Shown: positions 31,909 to 43,472, numbered from the stretch's first letter. The stretch: 64,000 bases of DNA from Sycon ciliatum (GCF_964019385.1 NC_088654.1:14331100-14395099), one strand, 5' to 3'. A program made the numbers and translations. Notes: a model not told the origin generated them from the sequence alone.

Positions 31909-32316
31909 TTATAGCAATAAAAACTGCTTTATGGCAGTTTTCTAAAAAAGGTTATTGTGTTCTAGTCCATGGACCCCATCTAAAAAGTAAGAAATTAACG
32001 AAATGTGATAGCTGAAAATTATAATTTCACACAAAACCTCACAATAATCACAACACTTGAAATGCTGCTTTCAACACTAAACTTGTACTGCACCAACAAT
32101 TGGCAACATGCATGCATAGGAAAGAGGATCACGAGGGGAAAAGGTCTTCTGCATGTAGCTTTTCATTCTGTGTGTGATTATTGTGAGGTTTTGTGTGAAA
32201 TTATAATTTTCAGCTATCATATTTCGTTAATTTCTTACTTTTTAGACGGGGTCCATGGACTAGAACACAATAACCTTTTTTAGAAAACTGCCATAAAGCA
32301 GTTTTTATTGCTATAA
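31909..32316. mobile_element. Palindromic terminal element, copy 1 (408 bp)
   Basis: Inverted arms of about 140 bp: TTATAGCAATAAAAACTGC at one end and the complement at the other, with a central part of about 120 bp. Other copies are at 43908-44367 and 62493-62908. No transposase. In all three copies the left flank is shared and the right flank is not, so its outer end is the boundary of a larger repeat. Confidence 0.85.
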
Positions 32317-33189
32317 TATGTATTGTGTTGTCATGATGAACTTTAGCGGTTTGTCAGTAATTATAATTGTTTCGTCTGCATATTCCTGAAAATGGTCCCG
32401 TAATTCTTTTTAACTGACACCAACCGCGCAAGGTTGATCTGTTTGATGACCGCCAAAAAACTTATCAATGTCTGTTTCTTGGATAACATGTGGGTGTCCA
32501 TGGTGTTTGCATCCTATTAACGGGTACATTGTAAGAATAGTTATCAAAGTGACTCGCCGCAAGCGAGATTGTTGACCAGCAGGGTATGGTGTGACGGATG
32601 TTAAGATGGGACATTTACACAACCATACGGTCACGCAATTTGTGTGTTCCCTTGCTATTTTAGCAGATACGTGGAAGATACTGCGATGCGCGACCCCGGA
32701 TTAATTGTCCATCATCTCCACCAACTTTCAGTTATGACGGAACATCAGATCGAACCTAAGCGGCGTGCGCGAAGAGCATTGCAGTGTTCACACCGACTTC
32801 CTCATCAGCATTATTAGTAGGACCAATTTTTCCTTATAATCTGTTTTGGGCATATTGTGTGTCACAATGCGTGTCATCGTGTGTGGAAACGTACACTTTA
32901 TCAGCCAAGCAATTTGACACAAACAGTTTCCACCTTCAGTACGAAATAACGCACCTTCTCAGGAAATACAAACATGGCGTTGCATTTGAATTGCGCTGAA
33001 ATTTATTTTCTCTGGTATTCGGTCAATAAAAGATGTTCAAGACGGAACCTTTCGCGCGAATTTTCCCTTAATGGCACGAAATGCGAAATTTCACGAGAAT
33101 ACTCAAAACGTTGAAAGCAGTAGTTGAACAAAGCTCGAAATAAACTCCTACAGAAAGTCTCCTTCATCGGGGACAGGTGATGAATCACC
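32317..33189. other. Intergenic, degenerate TRIM-unit sequence
   Basis: No gene. About 32440-32690 is a diverged copy of the TRIM 3' flank (compare 13385-13640 and 35875-36120). About 32700-33000 matches the upstream sequence seen at 4190-4270 and 46590-46870. It lacks any insertion at the gypsy target position (near 32795). Confidence 0.6.
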
Positions 33190-33609
33190 CATATGAAATG
33201 GTTTGCTCTTCATCAGTGCCGTAGATCAACACGTTGCTTTGTCTGCTAGTGCAAGGTTTCTGTTATGAGCCGACAAAGTGAAAACAAAACTCAATTGTCG
33301 CGAGACCATTCGCCCAAATTTCCCCAGCCCATACGCGAACATCCTTGCGCAGTTTCGCTATCCAAAACATTATCTAATATTGCACGTATATATGTAAGAA
33401 GAGGTGGGTGGTATACGTGTAAGGCACTGAAATTTTCGCCAATCTGATAAGACGACAACTTTCACCTATTTAAGTAGGTCGATCTCAACGACAGTTTCAA
33501 ATCGTTCATTCGAGAAGCGTAATATTTTCTTGGTGAAATCTCTTTGATATACAGTTGAACATCAGTTCAGACTATTTTTTAAAGGGATTTTATTTTGTTC
33601 GTTAGTAAG
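33190..33609 (+). promoter_or_regulatory. Conserved upstream region of TRIM-like gene B
   Basis: About 400 bp aligning to 10690-11088 with scattered small indels, up to the start codon. Conservation of non-coding sequence between diverged genes suggests promoter or leader function, but recent common ancestry is an alternative. Confidence 0.5.
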
Positions 33610-35595
33610 ATGCGGCCACCATGTGTATCCTGCAAAAATGGAGCAGAGAAAGCAGGAAAACTTCTCAGGTGTCTTCACAAGATCTGCTTAGACTGTCTTC
33701 CGCACAGTATTCAGCAAGATGGAAGGATACGCTGTTCCAAATGTCGACGTACTACGCCATGTCCACCACCCGGTCGCAATTACCAACAGGTGTTGGTTGA
33801 CGACTCCATGTTCCTCACTGTCCCAGATAGTCATGATGGAACCACGAAGGCGAAAGTTGAAGACGATAATGAGCAAATCGTTGCTGATGAAAGCATGGAT
33901 TCACCTAACATCCCACAAGAATCAAAGAGCTCTCACCTAGTCCATTCTGCCGTGGTGGATGCTCAAGGTTTCCAGATACCTCATCCCGGGCGAGTGCATT
34001 TTTGCCCTTACCATATGAAGATGAAGTTGCAGTATTACTGCACCCTATGTCGGGAGGTTTTGTGTGAAACGTGTAAGGAACAAGATGAGCACGCGTCACA
34101 TATCGATCATATCAATGATGGCGCTGAAGCAGCCGGAACTTTAAGACACAGACTTACGGAGCGCCTGAGCAACATGATCCCTGATGACAACGAAAAGGAA
34201 GTGAACGAAAGCCTGGATTACGCCGGCGATCTTCTCACAGCATTTGAGTGTGACTCTGCAAGTCAAGTGTCCAGGATCAAGACAATGATACATGAGCAGT
34301 GCCAGGATCTACTTCTCAGAGTGAAGAAGCGAAAAGAGGAGCTGATTGGCGAGGGTGAAATACGGAAGAGGGAGTTTATCGAACTCGTAGACCATTACCG
34401 GGAGACGAACAATGTGACAGGTACTCTTCAGCACATACGTGATGCACGCAGATATGCTCTAAGAAAGGAAGACCTCATTCAAATGAGTCCAAAGTTGATT
34501 CAATGTCTTACAGAAGCGTACCATGACATTATGGCCAAAGGAAGTTCGCAAATGCTTGGAATGATATTAACGTGCAAGCAGTCTTCCAAATTGGAAGGAC
34601 ACTTCGGTGCCATGGGTAAAGTCGTGGATAACACTGCCATCGACTTGTCGAGTTGTTCCTTTCCTCAAAAGATGTATTTGGCGTTTGCAGGGGATCGTTT
34701 GAACCTTACAGCTCCAGTGAGAAATAGTCGAAGTCAACCGTTGTCTGATACCGCTTTGAAAGTCTCCAGCATTCAAATCTGGGCCACTAGAATTGAAGGT
34801 GGGTTTTCTCCTGCAGCTCCAGTGCTAGTGCCGATATCAGGTTATAGCAAAGGGGAAGTGCATGCCCATGTCCATCTTAACTATAGTCAACCGACTGCTC
34901 TTCTCTTAGAACTATTGCTGGATACTCCTAGTCGTTTACCAGGCTTTCAAAACGGTTCATTGGCCAGGAATATGGACATGTATTTCCCTTTAAAAACTTG
35001 GTTGCTCGTGTTCAGAACCAGAGCGAGCTACCTTGCCCCACATTTCATTTACCCCAGAGAATCCGTAAAAAGTGAGTTGATCATATGCAAATTCTTCTCG
35101 CAGGCTTTCCCGGGCGTGGAAATAAGCCAAGTTAAGGATGGAGTTGCTACGGCACGCGCCACTGAACCAGTTCAAAACCGTGACTTTGGAGTAACATTCA
35201 TTGTTATACAATGCACATCCGGGAAGCTAGACATCGGATTTACTTGGGACTGTGCAGAGACTAGCCACGCGTCTTCCGCTAATTTGAACTCCTCGTCTTG
35301 TCCTATTTGCGATGTAGTGACTGGAGACCTCATACACATAACACGCTGTCCCTACAAGCAGGATAAGTATAACATTGACCACTACTTTATTGGCTCTGGA
35401 TTGTTGAAGAACCACCATGATGTACGAATAGGTCCAAATATAAAGCCAACATTAATGGTGCGAATGTTCGGCTGTGGTACGATCATGAAGGTTTATGAAC
35501 ACAATAAAGAACATTGGAATATATTTATGCAAGATATGAAAAGATTTGTGGACGCCCGGTCACAGCGTGTGGAGAATAGAACACATATAGCGTAG
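33610..35595 (+). CDS. TRIM-like RING/B-box protein B
   Basis: A 661-residue, intronless frame. The RING finger (CVSC...CLHKICLDC...CSKC) is at 5-45 and the B-box 2 (CPYH...CTLC...CETC...H-x2-H) at about 132-164; both are almost identical to gene A. The coiled coil diverges after about residue 230. The C-terminal half keeps the same plan (LTAPVRNSRSQPLSDTALKVSSIQIW; GEVHAHVHLNY; LDIGFTWDCAE; DLIHITRCPY) but shows many replacements. It lacks the hydrophobic insertion of gene A and has a short deletion after CAETS (no QEMKLVL). The sharp contrast between conserved RING/B-box and diverged C-terminus fits a conserved effector with a fast-changing recognition part, as in known TRIMs. ATTAAA at 35707 is the likely poly(A) signal. 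Start chosen at ATG 33610; upstream there is only a TTG. Confidence 0.85.
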   Translation: MRPPCVSCKNGAEKAGKLLRCLHKICLDCLPHSIQQDGRIRCSKCRRTTPCPPPGRNYQQVLVDDSMFLTVPDSHDGTTKAKVEDDNEQIVADESMDSPNIPQESKSSHLVHSAVVDAQGFQIPHPGRVHFCPYHMKMKLQYYCTLCREVLCETCKEQDEHASHIDHINDGAEAAGTLRHRLTERLSNMIPDDNEKEVNESLDYAGDLLTAFECDSASQVSRIKTMIHEQCQDLLLRVKKRKEELIGEGEIRKREFIELVDHYRETNNVTGTLQHIRDARRYALRKEDLIQMSPKLIQCLTEAYHDIMAKGSSQMLGMILTCKQSSKLEGHFGAMGKVVDNTAIDLSSCSFPQKMYLAFAGDRLNLTAPVRNSRSQPLSDTALKVSSIQIWATRIEGGFSPAAPVLVPISGYSKGEVHAHVHLNYSQPTALLLELLLDTPSRLPGFQNGSLARNMDMYFPLKTWLLVFRTRASYLAPHFIYPRESVKSELIICKFFSQAFPGVEISQVKDGVATARATEPVQNRDFGVTFIVIQCTSGKLDIGFTWDCAETSHASSANLNSSSCPICDVVTGDLIHITRCPYKQDKYNIDHYFIGSGLLKNHHDVRIGPNIKPTLMVRMFGCGTIMKVYEHNKEHWNIFMQDMKRFVDARSQRVENRTHIA

Positions 35596-36400
35596 GATGA
35601 TAACCCTACTCATCGATCCTGTTCTTTTCTTTCTGAACACGTCATACTGAACTACTCCTTGCAGCTCAGCTATGAAGCTGCCTTATTGGCCATGGTCTAT
35701 CGTGGCATTAAAGAAACGAGATTTTGTTTTGTCTTGTCTTGATGAACATTTGCGTTTTGTTTATGTTTGTTTTTCTGATTGTATTGTAATTCGCTCAAAT
35801 GGTGCCCTTTGTTTCATGCAAACTGACAACAAAAATAAAAATTGATTTGGTTGATGTCCGACCAAACTAACCAATGACTGTTCTTTAGATAACTAATGTG
35901 GGTATCGATGGTGTTTGTTTGCCTTTCATGTGTCAATCGAAAAAAAACGTGTTCAGATTCACACGCAGCCAACGGTATTGCTGACCTGCACACAGAGAGG
36001 ATATGCAGGTTATGATAGCACATTTACAAAACAGCACGACAAGCAATTTGTGTGTTTTCTTCCACCTTTAACACACCAGGATACATGGAAGATTTTGTAA
36101 TGGACGAGCTAGGATATATTTAACCACTATCACCACCAAACGCGTTACTATAAGACATTATGACTTCTCGAGTTGTTGGTCTCCATTGCAAATTTGAAGC
36201 TTGGCGTTGGCTTAATGATGGGTGCGAAATTCTTTTCTCATATTATTGCACCAGTACGGTTGTACTTAAGCTCAGCAATGGAGCCAGCACTGCACACAAC
36301 GGTGACATCTTGCTATCAGCGCCCTGCACGCAAGCACCAGAGGTTAAAAGGGGTCCAGTGGACTAGAATACAAAGCCGTCAACGTGGGCCGTTTTGATTT
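35596..36400 (+). other. 3' flank of TRIM-like gene B
   Basis: No gene seen. Paralogous to 13069-13750, including the ATTAAA (35707-35712). It lacks the C-run region and broken TRIM copy that follow gene A and joins directly to the repeat block at about 36400. Confidence 0.6.
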
Positions 36401-36404
36401 AGAA

Positions 36405-39037
36405 AAGCGATCCTGTCAGCTTTTCTATTATTGTGTTCACACGGCAGAAAAAACGACATCGCTATGCTACGTAAGTTTCTACGTAAGGTGCTCGGTATTT
36501 CACTTAGGCTACGTAAGTTTCTACGTAAGGTGCTCGGTATTTGATCTACAATTGGTAGCCGTGTGCTGTGCACGTGCACGGCAGACATTTTGTTGCAGTC
36601 CGTTTTCGGATGTGCATGCGCGAGGAACTTCCTTCTTTGGAACTGCTTCTTGCATGAGCTGTTTCGGATATTTCGTGTCCTGGCTTATTTCGCTTCGGCT
36701 CTGCTGAGACCTCCTTTCACGGAATATCCCCCAATGACAGGTGAGTTGACCAGTTCCCTTTGATTCATTTGCTTGTGTTGACTCTTTCATTTACGAAAAG
36801 TGTGCTGATTTTAGGTGGAACTATGGATTACAATAGTAATTCAAACGGTAGTTTGGAGGCGGTGGAAAAACAGTTTCGTAGTCAATATCCGCATGCAACG
36901 ACGCAAATCCACACAATTCAGTAGACACTTCCTTTCTTTCAAACGTTTTCTTTCCTTTCTCTTCAGGATAGTACAGGGAATGTTGGAAATTTGGAAAACC
37001 ACATAACTATATAGAAAAATAGAGAAAAAGTCAACACTTCAACATAGGAGATAAAATGACTAAAGTGTTAAAAAAACTCGAAAACAAAAGCAGCAAGTTG
37101 TAGACAAACACGTTGAACACATCAAGAAGCACTTGTCACACTTTCACGAGGTGTGACACCAAACAACTGCAACGATAACCCATTCTCCTTCTGTACACAA
37201 AGTGCTGGATCTAGTTTACGAATATACAGAGCTTCTAACACAGCAAGATGGAACTTAGACTTTCCACGAGTTAAAACCGAAAAGACATCATCACTATACA
37301 ACTTACGACAATTAGCACTTCCCGACAAATGACGCTTGATGGACAATGTCCGATCATTTAGCTCTGTCACCTTCGACGTTTGCCGTTGTTCTTTTCCGTT
37401 GGGCTTGTTGACACCTCCAACGTCCTTTGAATTCATGGTCGTTTTCGTTTGACTCCTCGGTCTTCCTCGTTTCCTCTTGTAGATCGTTGTTGTCACTTCC
37501 AGTACCGACGTATTCAAATCTCCAGTACTTCGTCTCTTCAGCTTGCTTCTGGTAACTCTTCCACAATAGTAATTATTATAAATAATGGAAAAGCTGACAG
37601 GATCTCTTTTCTAAATTTAGCTTTTCTGGTGTCGAGGCCTCCTTTTACGGTATACTCAATGACAGGTGATCTCTGAGTTGACCAGTTTCCTTCGATTCAT
37701 TTGCTTATGCTCACCCTTTCATTTACGGAAACGTGTGCTGATTTTATTCGGATTTAGATCCATTCGTATCGCTTTGACCTTGCCAACAGTGTGCGAAGAA
37801 CGCGAGTTCACCTTCTTGACGGTAAGGCTTATGTTGCTGCTGAGGCTTGGAAGTGTTGTCGAAATACTCATGTTCATTGTACATTGGTACGTAAGAAAAG
37901 TCGTTACAAGTAAGGCACTGGTCATGATTGCATCCGGCATTCCGTGCTCCGATCATAGGGTAACTGTTAAAATCTGAATTTTGCAGTGGCATAGCATCGT
38001 TGGCAGTTCCCAATCTGGAGGGAAAGGTTCAAGGACGCATTGGCCGAGTATGCAACATAAATTCGCATATCAGGGAAAATCTCCAGTATGGAGAGGTTCA
38101 TGCATTCAGTGACTTGTTTGCTTCATACGAAACAAGCCAATGGGCGCAATTTCGTCTCGTGAAAATCTCGTACGATTGGATTTGTTTACTCGAGTCTGGG
38201 CTGTTTGATTTGTGAGTAGCGCCGAGATTGCACTGCCCCAAATAAAGTTGCGTGCCGGCAGGGCAAGAATTACGATCTGCAATCTGTTTGTAGTACCTGC
38301 GAGAATGTGCTGTGTTATGAACTTTTATTTTACTAGGGTGTACATGTATCGTATTTTCTCTGTTGTTGTTTCAGTTGCCGTCATGTTGCCAAAGAATGGT
38401 TCAGTGACTCATTTATTATTATTCATACAAGACGAGTCAGTGGTTTGGTCTGGCTTAGAATCTTTCGCTGTAAAAAAATCTATTCGTGTCTCTATTGGAG
38501 AAATAATTGTATTCACTCGTTATAAAAGAGGGTTAAGACAAACTAACAGAACAAGTACCATCGGTCCCTTGATGTTCGGCCTAAAGAGGTTTGACTGGAT
38601 ATCATTCATACTCCCCCAAAGTCGTGTAACATTTTATTATTATGGAGTGCCTTGTTTATCTCTCAGTACCTCCAACCATATATCCTTGCCCCTTATATCC
38701 TCAGGATCAGTGTAGTTGTTGGAACGAGGTGTCGGACTCAACAATGTATTTGTTTACATTATTATACAATGTTTATTGTTCCTACTTTGCTGTGTTGTTT
38801 TAGACAATCGTGGACTTGTAACACTTTGAAGTCATTGAACTACTTCCGAAAGTGTTATCGACATCAACAGGATTACGATTTACAATATGATGCCGGATGA
38901 CCTTATCACGACAACCCATGACTACAATTATAAACGCAGAATGAACAAAAACATGTGCGACATGCACCTGGTTACATTTCTCAAGTAAATCTGATTGAGG
39001 GTTTGGAAATCTGAAATATCGGAAAGGCAAGACAATT
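36405..39037. repeat. Repeat block, copy 2 (left part)
   Basis: Paralogous to 29609-31660 but carrying the Penelope-like insertion (36842-37562) and interrupted at 39037 by a LINE. It resumes at 43617. Short frames within it are not conserved between copies and are not called as genes. Confidence 0.75.
36842..37562 (-). mobile_element. Penelope-like element, 5'-truncated 3' end
   Basis: Inserted in the repeat block with 12-bp direct repeats ACAATAGTAATT at 36830-36841 and 37563-37574. The minus-strand frame 37122-37517 (131 codons) ends in HLSGSANCRKLY...FSVLTRGKSKFHLAVLEALYIRKLDPALCVQKE. This resembles the C-terminal end of the GIY-YIG endonuclease region of Penelope-like and related retroelements. 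The RT domain is absent. The about 280 bp after the stop form the 3' untranslated end and are the source of the palindrome at 2564-3059. Confidence 0.65.
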
Positions 39038-39272
39038 ACTATTATTATTATTATTATTAAACTCAATCTCGTAGCATGTGCACGCATTGCTAATGTGGGG
39101 AGCAACCCCAGAGATGAGGGCGATAACCAGCCATGGTAAAAGTACAAAAGAAAACAAGAAAACAATAGAAAGAAAGGAACAGGGAGGAAAACAAAGCTCA
39201 GCCAAGAAAGGAACAGGGAGGAAAACAAAGCTCAGCCAATTAAGTGAGATAGCCGGAAATTACATTGTTTAG

Positions 39273-42200
39273 CTAAACACGCGTGAGTGCTGCAGGAAAA
39301 CGCAACTCAGTACAAACAACTTGGCGAAACTGAGACATGCTGTGGCAGTGGTGGGCGAGGCTTGATAGCTTGAGCCAGTCAGAATAGGAATGAAACAAAA
39401 GGGATTTTGTAAACTGGACAGTGCGAGCTACAGGTAGCGAGACTTGTGCCCTGGTTGAACGGCTCCGCGCAAACCAGTCATAGGTAAAAAGATGCCTTGG
39501 TACTTTCTCGAGTTTTATCTTTTGAATTAGCATGTTGCTGTGGAGACTGCGTCGAATAGAAAGGGGGAAAACACGAGCGAGAACATAGAGTTGTGCAGAG
39601 GAGAAATCACGGGGCAAGCAAAATAGCATTTTTAATAATTTTCGTTGGCAAACTTCGAGCTTGTCTGATATCGTGGTTGATAACCCACACCACGCTACGT
39701 CACAGTAGTCAAAGATCGGACAAATATACAAAGAGAAAAACAGAGATCTACAGTCGTGAGGCAGATAACGGCAGTGAGGCTTCAGAGTTCCTAAAATTCT
39801 GGATGCTTTAAGGCAAATATGGTCAGCATGTTCGGACCATGATAGCTTCGAGTCAAGAACGATTCCCAGGTGCCTGTGAGAAGTTACAACTTCCAGGGCC
39901 TGGGTGCAGTTCGGAAACGTCAACGGTGCAGATGGTGGACGTGCAGAAATATACAACACTTTTGTCTTCTGGACATTGGGCTGTAGCTTCCAGATCTTCA
40001 TCCAGTTTACCACGTCATCGATGCCCTGCTGGAGCGATACCGTTAGTTCGTGCTCGGTGGAGGCTGAGCGATGAAGGGCGGTGTCATCTGCATAAAGCGA
40101 GAGGCCAGGAGTAACGGATGGCAAATCATTCACGTACATCAAGAAAAGCAGGGGGCCAAGAATAGACCCTTGTGGTACACCTGTATTTACAGGACGATCC
40201 TCCGAAATCAGGCCGCCTGCTTTCACGGCTTGGGTCCGCATGCTCAGGTATGACGACAACCAGTTGTTGGCGCGGTGGGTGACACGGTAGCACGATCGTA
40301 GTTTTGCGATCAGCCCTCTATGCCATACCGAATCGAATGCTTTGGCCAAGTCGAAGAAGCAGAGACCTTGATGGCGCCTTTGGTGTCGCTGAGTGTACAG
40401 CTCCTGGACAATGCGGGTCAGCTGTAACGAGGTCGAGTCCCCACGACAGAAGCCAGACTGGTACTGAGAAAGCGCGGGTGAGAAATGTGTATACAGAATA
40501 TTGTAAACAACACGTTCACATACTTTCGACAAACTTGGTAGCAGCGAAATGGGGCGATAATTGGTAGTGTGCTGACGAGAACCTTTATTCTTATAAATGG
40601 GAGTGACAACAGCAAACTTCCAAACAAGTGGGTATACGCCGCTTGCAAAGGAGATGTTGAAGATGGTGGAGAGAGGAGACGAAATTGAAGGTGCCAGACG
40701 TTTAAGAACTTCATTGGGAAGACCGTCAAAACCAGGTGATTTATTAATTTTCAGCTTGTTAATGACGGTCCTAACTGTGGATGGAGAGGTCTGGAAGGAA
40801 TCAAGTGAGGACAGAATAGCAGAGTGTTCCGCAAGAGATGGCACACACCATCGTGGGTCGTCACTAGGTGCGACAGTGGTAAAATGCACGTTGAGCAAGT
40901 TTGCAATGTCCCTAGTATCATGAGCAATACTGCCGTCCGGTCTCTGCATTGAGGTTATGGGAGCACTGGTGGAAGTTGGCTTGCGTAGTCGCCTGACGAA
41001 CTGAGAAAGAGACGGGTGGTCATTACTTGAGAGCGTGGACTTGATGCTGCGTATGTAAGAGCGATAATCATGTCGAGATAAGTCTTTCATGAGGTTACGC
41101 TGGCGTCGATAAGCAGCCAGATTATCCGCTGTCGGGTACTTCCTGGAAACACTGAATGCGTCGTGCTTCCGTTTCACAGCAGAGCGCAGAGCCGGTGTCA
41201 TCCATGGTGGGTCTGATGAGGGAAACGTAGGCCGGTGCGTGGGAGCGTGATGCGGCAAGTACAGGTCAAAGATGTATTGGAGTGTATGCTCGAAGTACGC
41301 AAGAGCAACATCGACATCAGGCATAACGCTGAGGGGTGACCAATCGTAGGATTGGATATGTTCGTTTATACGGTCCCAAGTTTGGGGTGTTGCTTTACGG
41401 AAGTTAAAATTATAGCGAATGGGGCGAGAAGGATTCCATTGGAGATATTGGGAGGGTGTATTGTTGCGCAAGGAATTAGTAGATAGGAGAGGGAAACGTA
41501 GAGAACATAGAATTTGTAAGTGGTCCGACAATCCCAGTGGAGCGCTGGGTTCTATGTCGCAGATTGATTCGGGAGAATTGGTAATGATAAGGTCGAGGCA
41601 GGAACCGTGTCGTTGGGTGTTAGGAACATGCGTCGGGAAGCTAACCATTTGGCTGAGACCGAAGCAGTGGAAGATTTCGTGTAGTTTCTGACCAGTAGGT
41701 GATGTACTGTCAGACGGACACCAATCGGAATGCACTGCATTGAAGTCGCCTGTCAGAAACACCGATGCAGGCTTGGAGGACACGATCTGCAGGCTGTCTT
41801 CCAGTGTACTGCAGAAATGCGAAAGTTCTGAAGATGTCTGAGATGGCGGGCGATAAATACAGGCAACAATGAGAGGTTGAATATGGATGTTTATTGGGGC
41901 TGCAGAGATGGGAAATACCTCGAGCCATACTGCTTCGAAGCTAGTGCGTTGCAGGTCAGTGCGTAGGGTCACGGAGCTGAACACGTTATCTCGTACAAGT
42001 AAGGCTACTCCGCCATAGCCTCTGGAGTCGTCTGTTGATCGTTTATTCTCGACAGTAGGCCTATCTCGACGATACCAAGTGTAGTTGGGTGTGTGCATCA
42101 GGTTAGATGGACAGAGCCATGTTTCAGTAAGGCAAACTATTGTTGGTGCTAGGTTATCCAGTATTATTTGCAGTTCTGAGAGTTTGTTGAGGACAGATCT

Positions 42201-42383
42201 GCAGTTTATGGTGAGGATGGCGAAGGAGCCTTCAGTGAGGTGGGAGTGGGACTGAGGATGTTGAGTAGGTACGAAAACAGGTGCTTCTGGGTTTAAAGTG
42301 GTGTGAGCAGAATTAGTGACGTGTGGTTGTTGGTGAGGACAAAATGTAGGTGCATGAACATTCGGGAACGGCATTGTTATCAT
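39273..42383 (-). CDS. LINE E ORF2: APE endonuclease + reverse transcriptase
   Basis: 1036 codons. The N-terminal half is an APE-type endonuclease: LTINCRSV near residue 56, LTETWL, YGGVALLV, GDFNAVHSDW, LDLIITNSP and the terminal SDHLQI. The RT follows: YRPISLLPSLSKVCERVV, QSGFCRGDSTSLQL, CFFDLAKAFDSVWH, GVPQGSILGPLLFLMYVNDLP and the catalytic YADD. The C-terminal region carries PHCRYLPHDC...IFDYCDVAW and SRSTRAQVSLPVARTVQFTKSLLFHSYSDWLKL. It nicks target DNA and primes reverse transcription there. It starts 6 nt after the ORF1 stop, so reinitiation on one transcript is likely. CR1/Jockey-like by motif; exact clade not determined. Confidence 0.92.
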   Translation of the reverse strand: MITMPFPNVHAPTFCPHQQPHVTNSAHTTLNPEAPVFVPTQHPQSHSHLTEGSFAILTINCRSVLNKLSELQIILDNLAPTIVCLTETWLCPSNLMHTPNYTWYRRDRPTVENKRSTDDSRGYGGVALLVRDNVFSSVTLRTDLQRTSFEAVWLEVFPISAAPINIHIQPLIVACIYRPPSQTSSELSHFCSTLEDSLQIVSSKPASVFLTGDFNAVHSDWCPSDSTSPTGQKLHEIFHCFGLSQMVSFPTHVPNTQRHGSCLDLIITNSPESICDIEPSAPLGLSDHLQILCSLRFPLLSTNSLRNNTPSQYLQWNPSRPIRYNFNFRKATPQTWDRINEHIQSYDWSPLSVMPDVDVALAYFEHTLQYIFDLYLPHHAPTHRPTFPSSDPPWMTPALRSAVKRKHDAFSVSRKYPTADNLAAYRRQRNLMKDLSRHDYRSYIRSIKSTLSSNDHPSLSQFVRRLRKPTSTSAPITSMQRPDGSIAHDTRDIANLLNVHFTTVAPSDDPRWCVPSLAEHSAILSSLDSFQTSPSTVRTVINKLKINKSPGFDGLPNEVLKRLAPSISSPLSTIFNISFASGVYPLVWKFAVVTPIYKNKGSRQHTTNYRPISLLPSLSKVCERVVYNILYTHFSPALSQYQSGFCRGDSTSLQLTRIVQELYTQRHQRRHQGLCFFDLAKAFDSVWHRGLIAKLRSCYRVTHRANNWLSSYLSMRTQAVKAGGLISEDRPVNTGVPQGSILGPLLFLMYVNDLPSVTPGLSLYADDTALHRSASTEHELTVSLQQGIDDVVNWMKIWKLQPNVQKTKVLYISARPPSAPLTFPNCTQALEVVTSHRHLGIVLDSKLSWSEHADHICLKASRILGTLKPHCRYLPHDCRSLFFSLYICPIFDYCDVAWCGLSTTISDKLEVCQRKLLKMLFCLPRDFSSAQLYVLARVFPLSIRRSLHSNMLIQKIKLEKVPRHLFTYDWFARSRSTRAQVSLPVARTVQFTKSLLFHSYSDWLKLSSLAHHCHSMSQFRQVVCTELRFPAALTRV

Positions 42384-42389
42384 GACAAT

Positions 42390-43472
42390 TTAGGATTGAT
42401 CATCGTGGCCTCCTGCTGCTGACTCATCTGCAAACCGCCAGGGACGAACTGTGTGTTGTATGGCTTCGGGCCAGAATGATTTGTTCGTGATCTTCGATGC
42501 TTCATCTTCTGCTACACTTACTCTTGCGTACCACGTCCCTAGGTACTTTGACTCGGAAACTGAGCATGCAAGAACATCCACATCCCTGTCACTGCACCAC
42601 TTCACTATTGATGTTGCTCTGCAGCCGGGACTTACATTCTCCACGAAAAATACTTTCCGCCGCACGCGAGTGGTACCAGAAAGCACATTTGGAGATTCGT
42701 TTACTGGTGTCGGTTTGATGAATCTCGATGTTACCGATCTGGCGGTTGGGTCGTTCCCTCCCGCCAAACCGTTATCAGTACGTGTACCGTATGGTGTGCT
42801 GGTGTGTCTCCTACTACTTTGGGCAGAACTAGAGGGCTTGCTTTTTCGGTAGTTAGCCGTTTTCCACTCCGAGTCTGTCTGGGCGTTGTTGACATTCGAA
42901 CTCGTTCCCGTACCAGTTTGGTTTTGAACAGTTCCAGCACTGGTGTTGGTTGGTCGTGCACCTGTGGAGTTGTGGCCCGTTTGTTGTAGATCTCCGTCTA
43001 CATCATGTAGATGAGAATGTGGCACGTGCTGTATTCCACTTGTACCATGCAATGCTACGCTGGAGTACGTCATGGGGCTGGTACGGGGGTCCCCGGGGAT
43101 GTTCACGGTTGAGGGTGTTACATGCAGCCGTTGGCGACTCGCGCCCTCTTCGAGTTGCAGAACTCTTGCTGTGAGCTCGTCAATGGTTGTCTTCATGCAT
43201 ACTATTTCTCTATCCCTTTCTGTTCGCTGAGAAACCATCTCGGCAGTTAGAGTGGAAATGGTTGAAGACAGATCGGTAATTGTGCCTATCAGTGCATCCA
43301 TACCTGGAGAGCCATGGTGTGGCGGATGCGTTCCGATTCCGGAGTTCCTGAGGGCGGCAACAAGGTCTGGGCGGGGCAGCGAGTTCCACTTCTCGATTTG
43401 GAGTTGCTGGGCCAGCTTGTGGAGTGCGGAAAGCTCGAGCAGTGCTAGGTCCATGTTCTGGTTTAGGGCCAT
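42390..43472 (-). CDS. LINE E ORF1: RNA-binding protein
   Basis: 360 codons. N-terminal part with coiled-coil character (LALLELSALHKLAQQLQ...; LIGTITDLSSTISTLTAEMVSQRTERDREIV). The middle is Ser/Thr/Asn-rich and low in complexity. A C-terminal folded segment (VRRKVFFVENVSPGCRATSIVKWC...WYARVSVAEDEASKI...FWPEAIQHTVRPWRF) matches the equivalent part of the ORF1 proteins at 58963-59942 and 61405-62303 and looks like an RRM-type RNA-binding fold. It presumably coats the element RNA. The stop (42390-42392) lies just before ORF2. Confidence 0.8.
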   Translation of the reverse strand: MALNQNMDLALLELSALHKLAQQLQIEKWNSLPRPDLVAALRNSGIGTHPPHHGSPGMDALIGTITDLSSTISTLTAEMVSQRTERDREIVCMKTTIDELTARVLQLEEGASRQRLHVTPSTVNIPGDPRTSPMTYSSVALHGTSGIQHVPHSHLHDVDGDLQQTGHNSTGARPTNTSAGTVQNQTGTGTSSNVNNAQTDSEWKTANYRKSKPSSSAQSSRRHTSTPYGTRTDNGLAGGNDPTARSVTSRFIKPTPVNESPNVLSGTTRVRRKVFFVENVSPGCRATSIVKWCSDRDVDVLACSVSESKYLGTWYARVSVAEDEASKITNKSFWPEAIQHTVRPWRFADESAAGGHDDQS

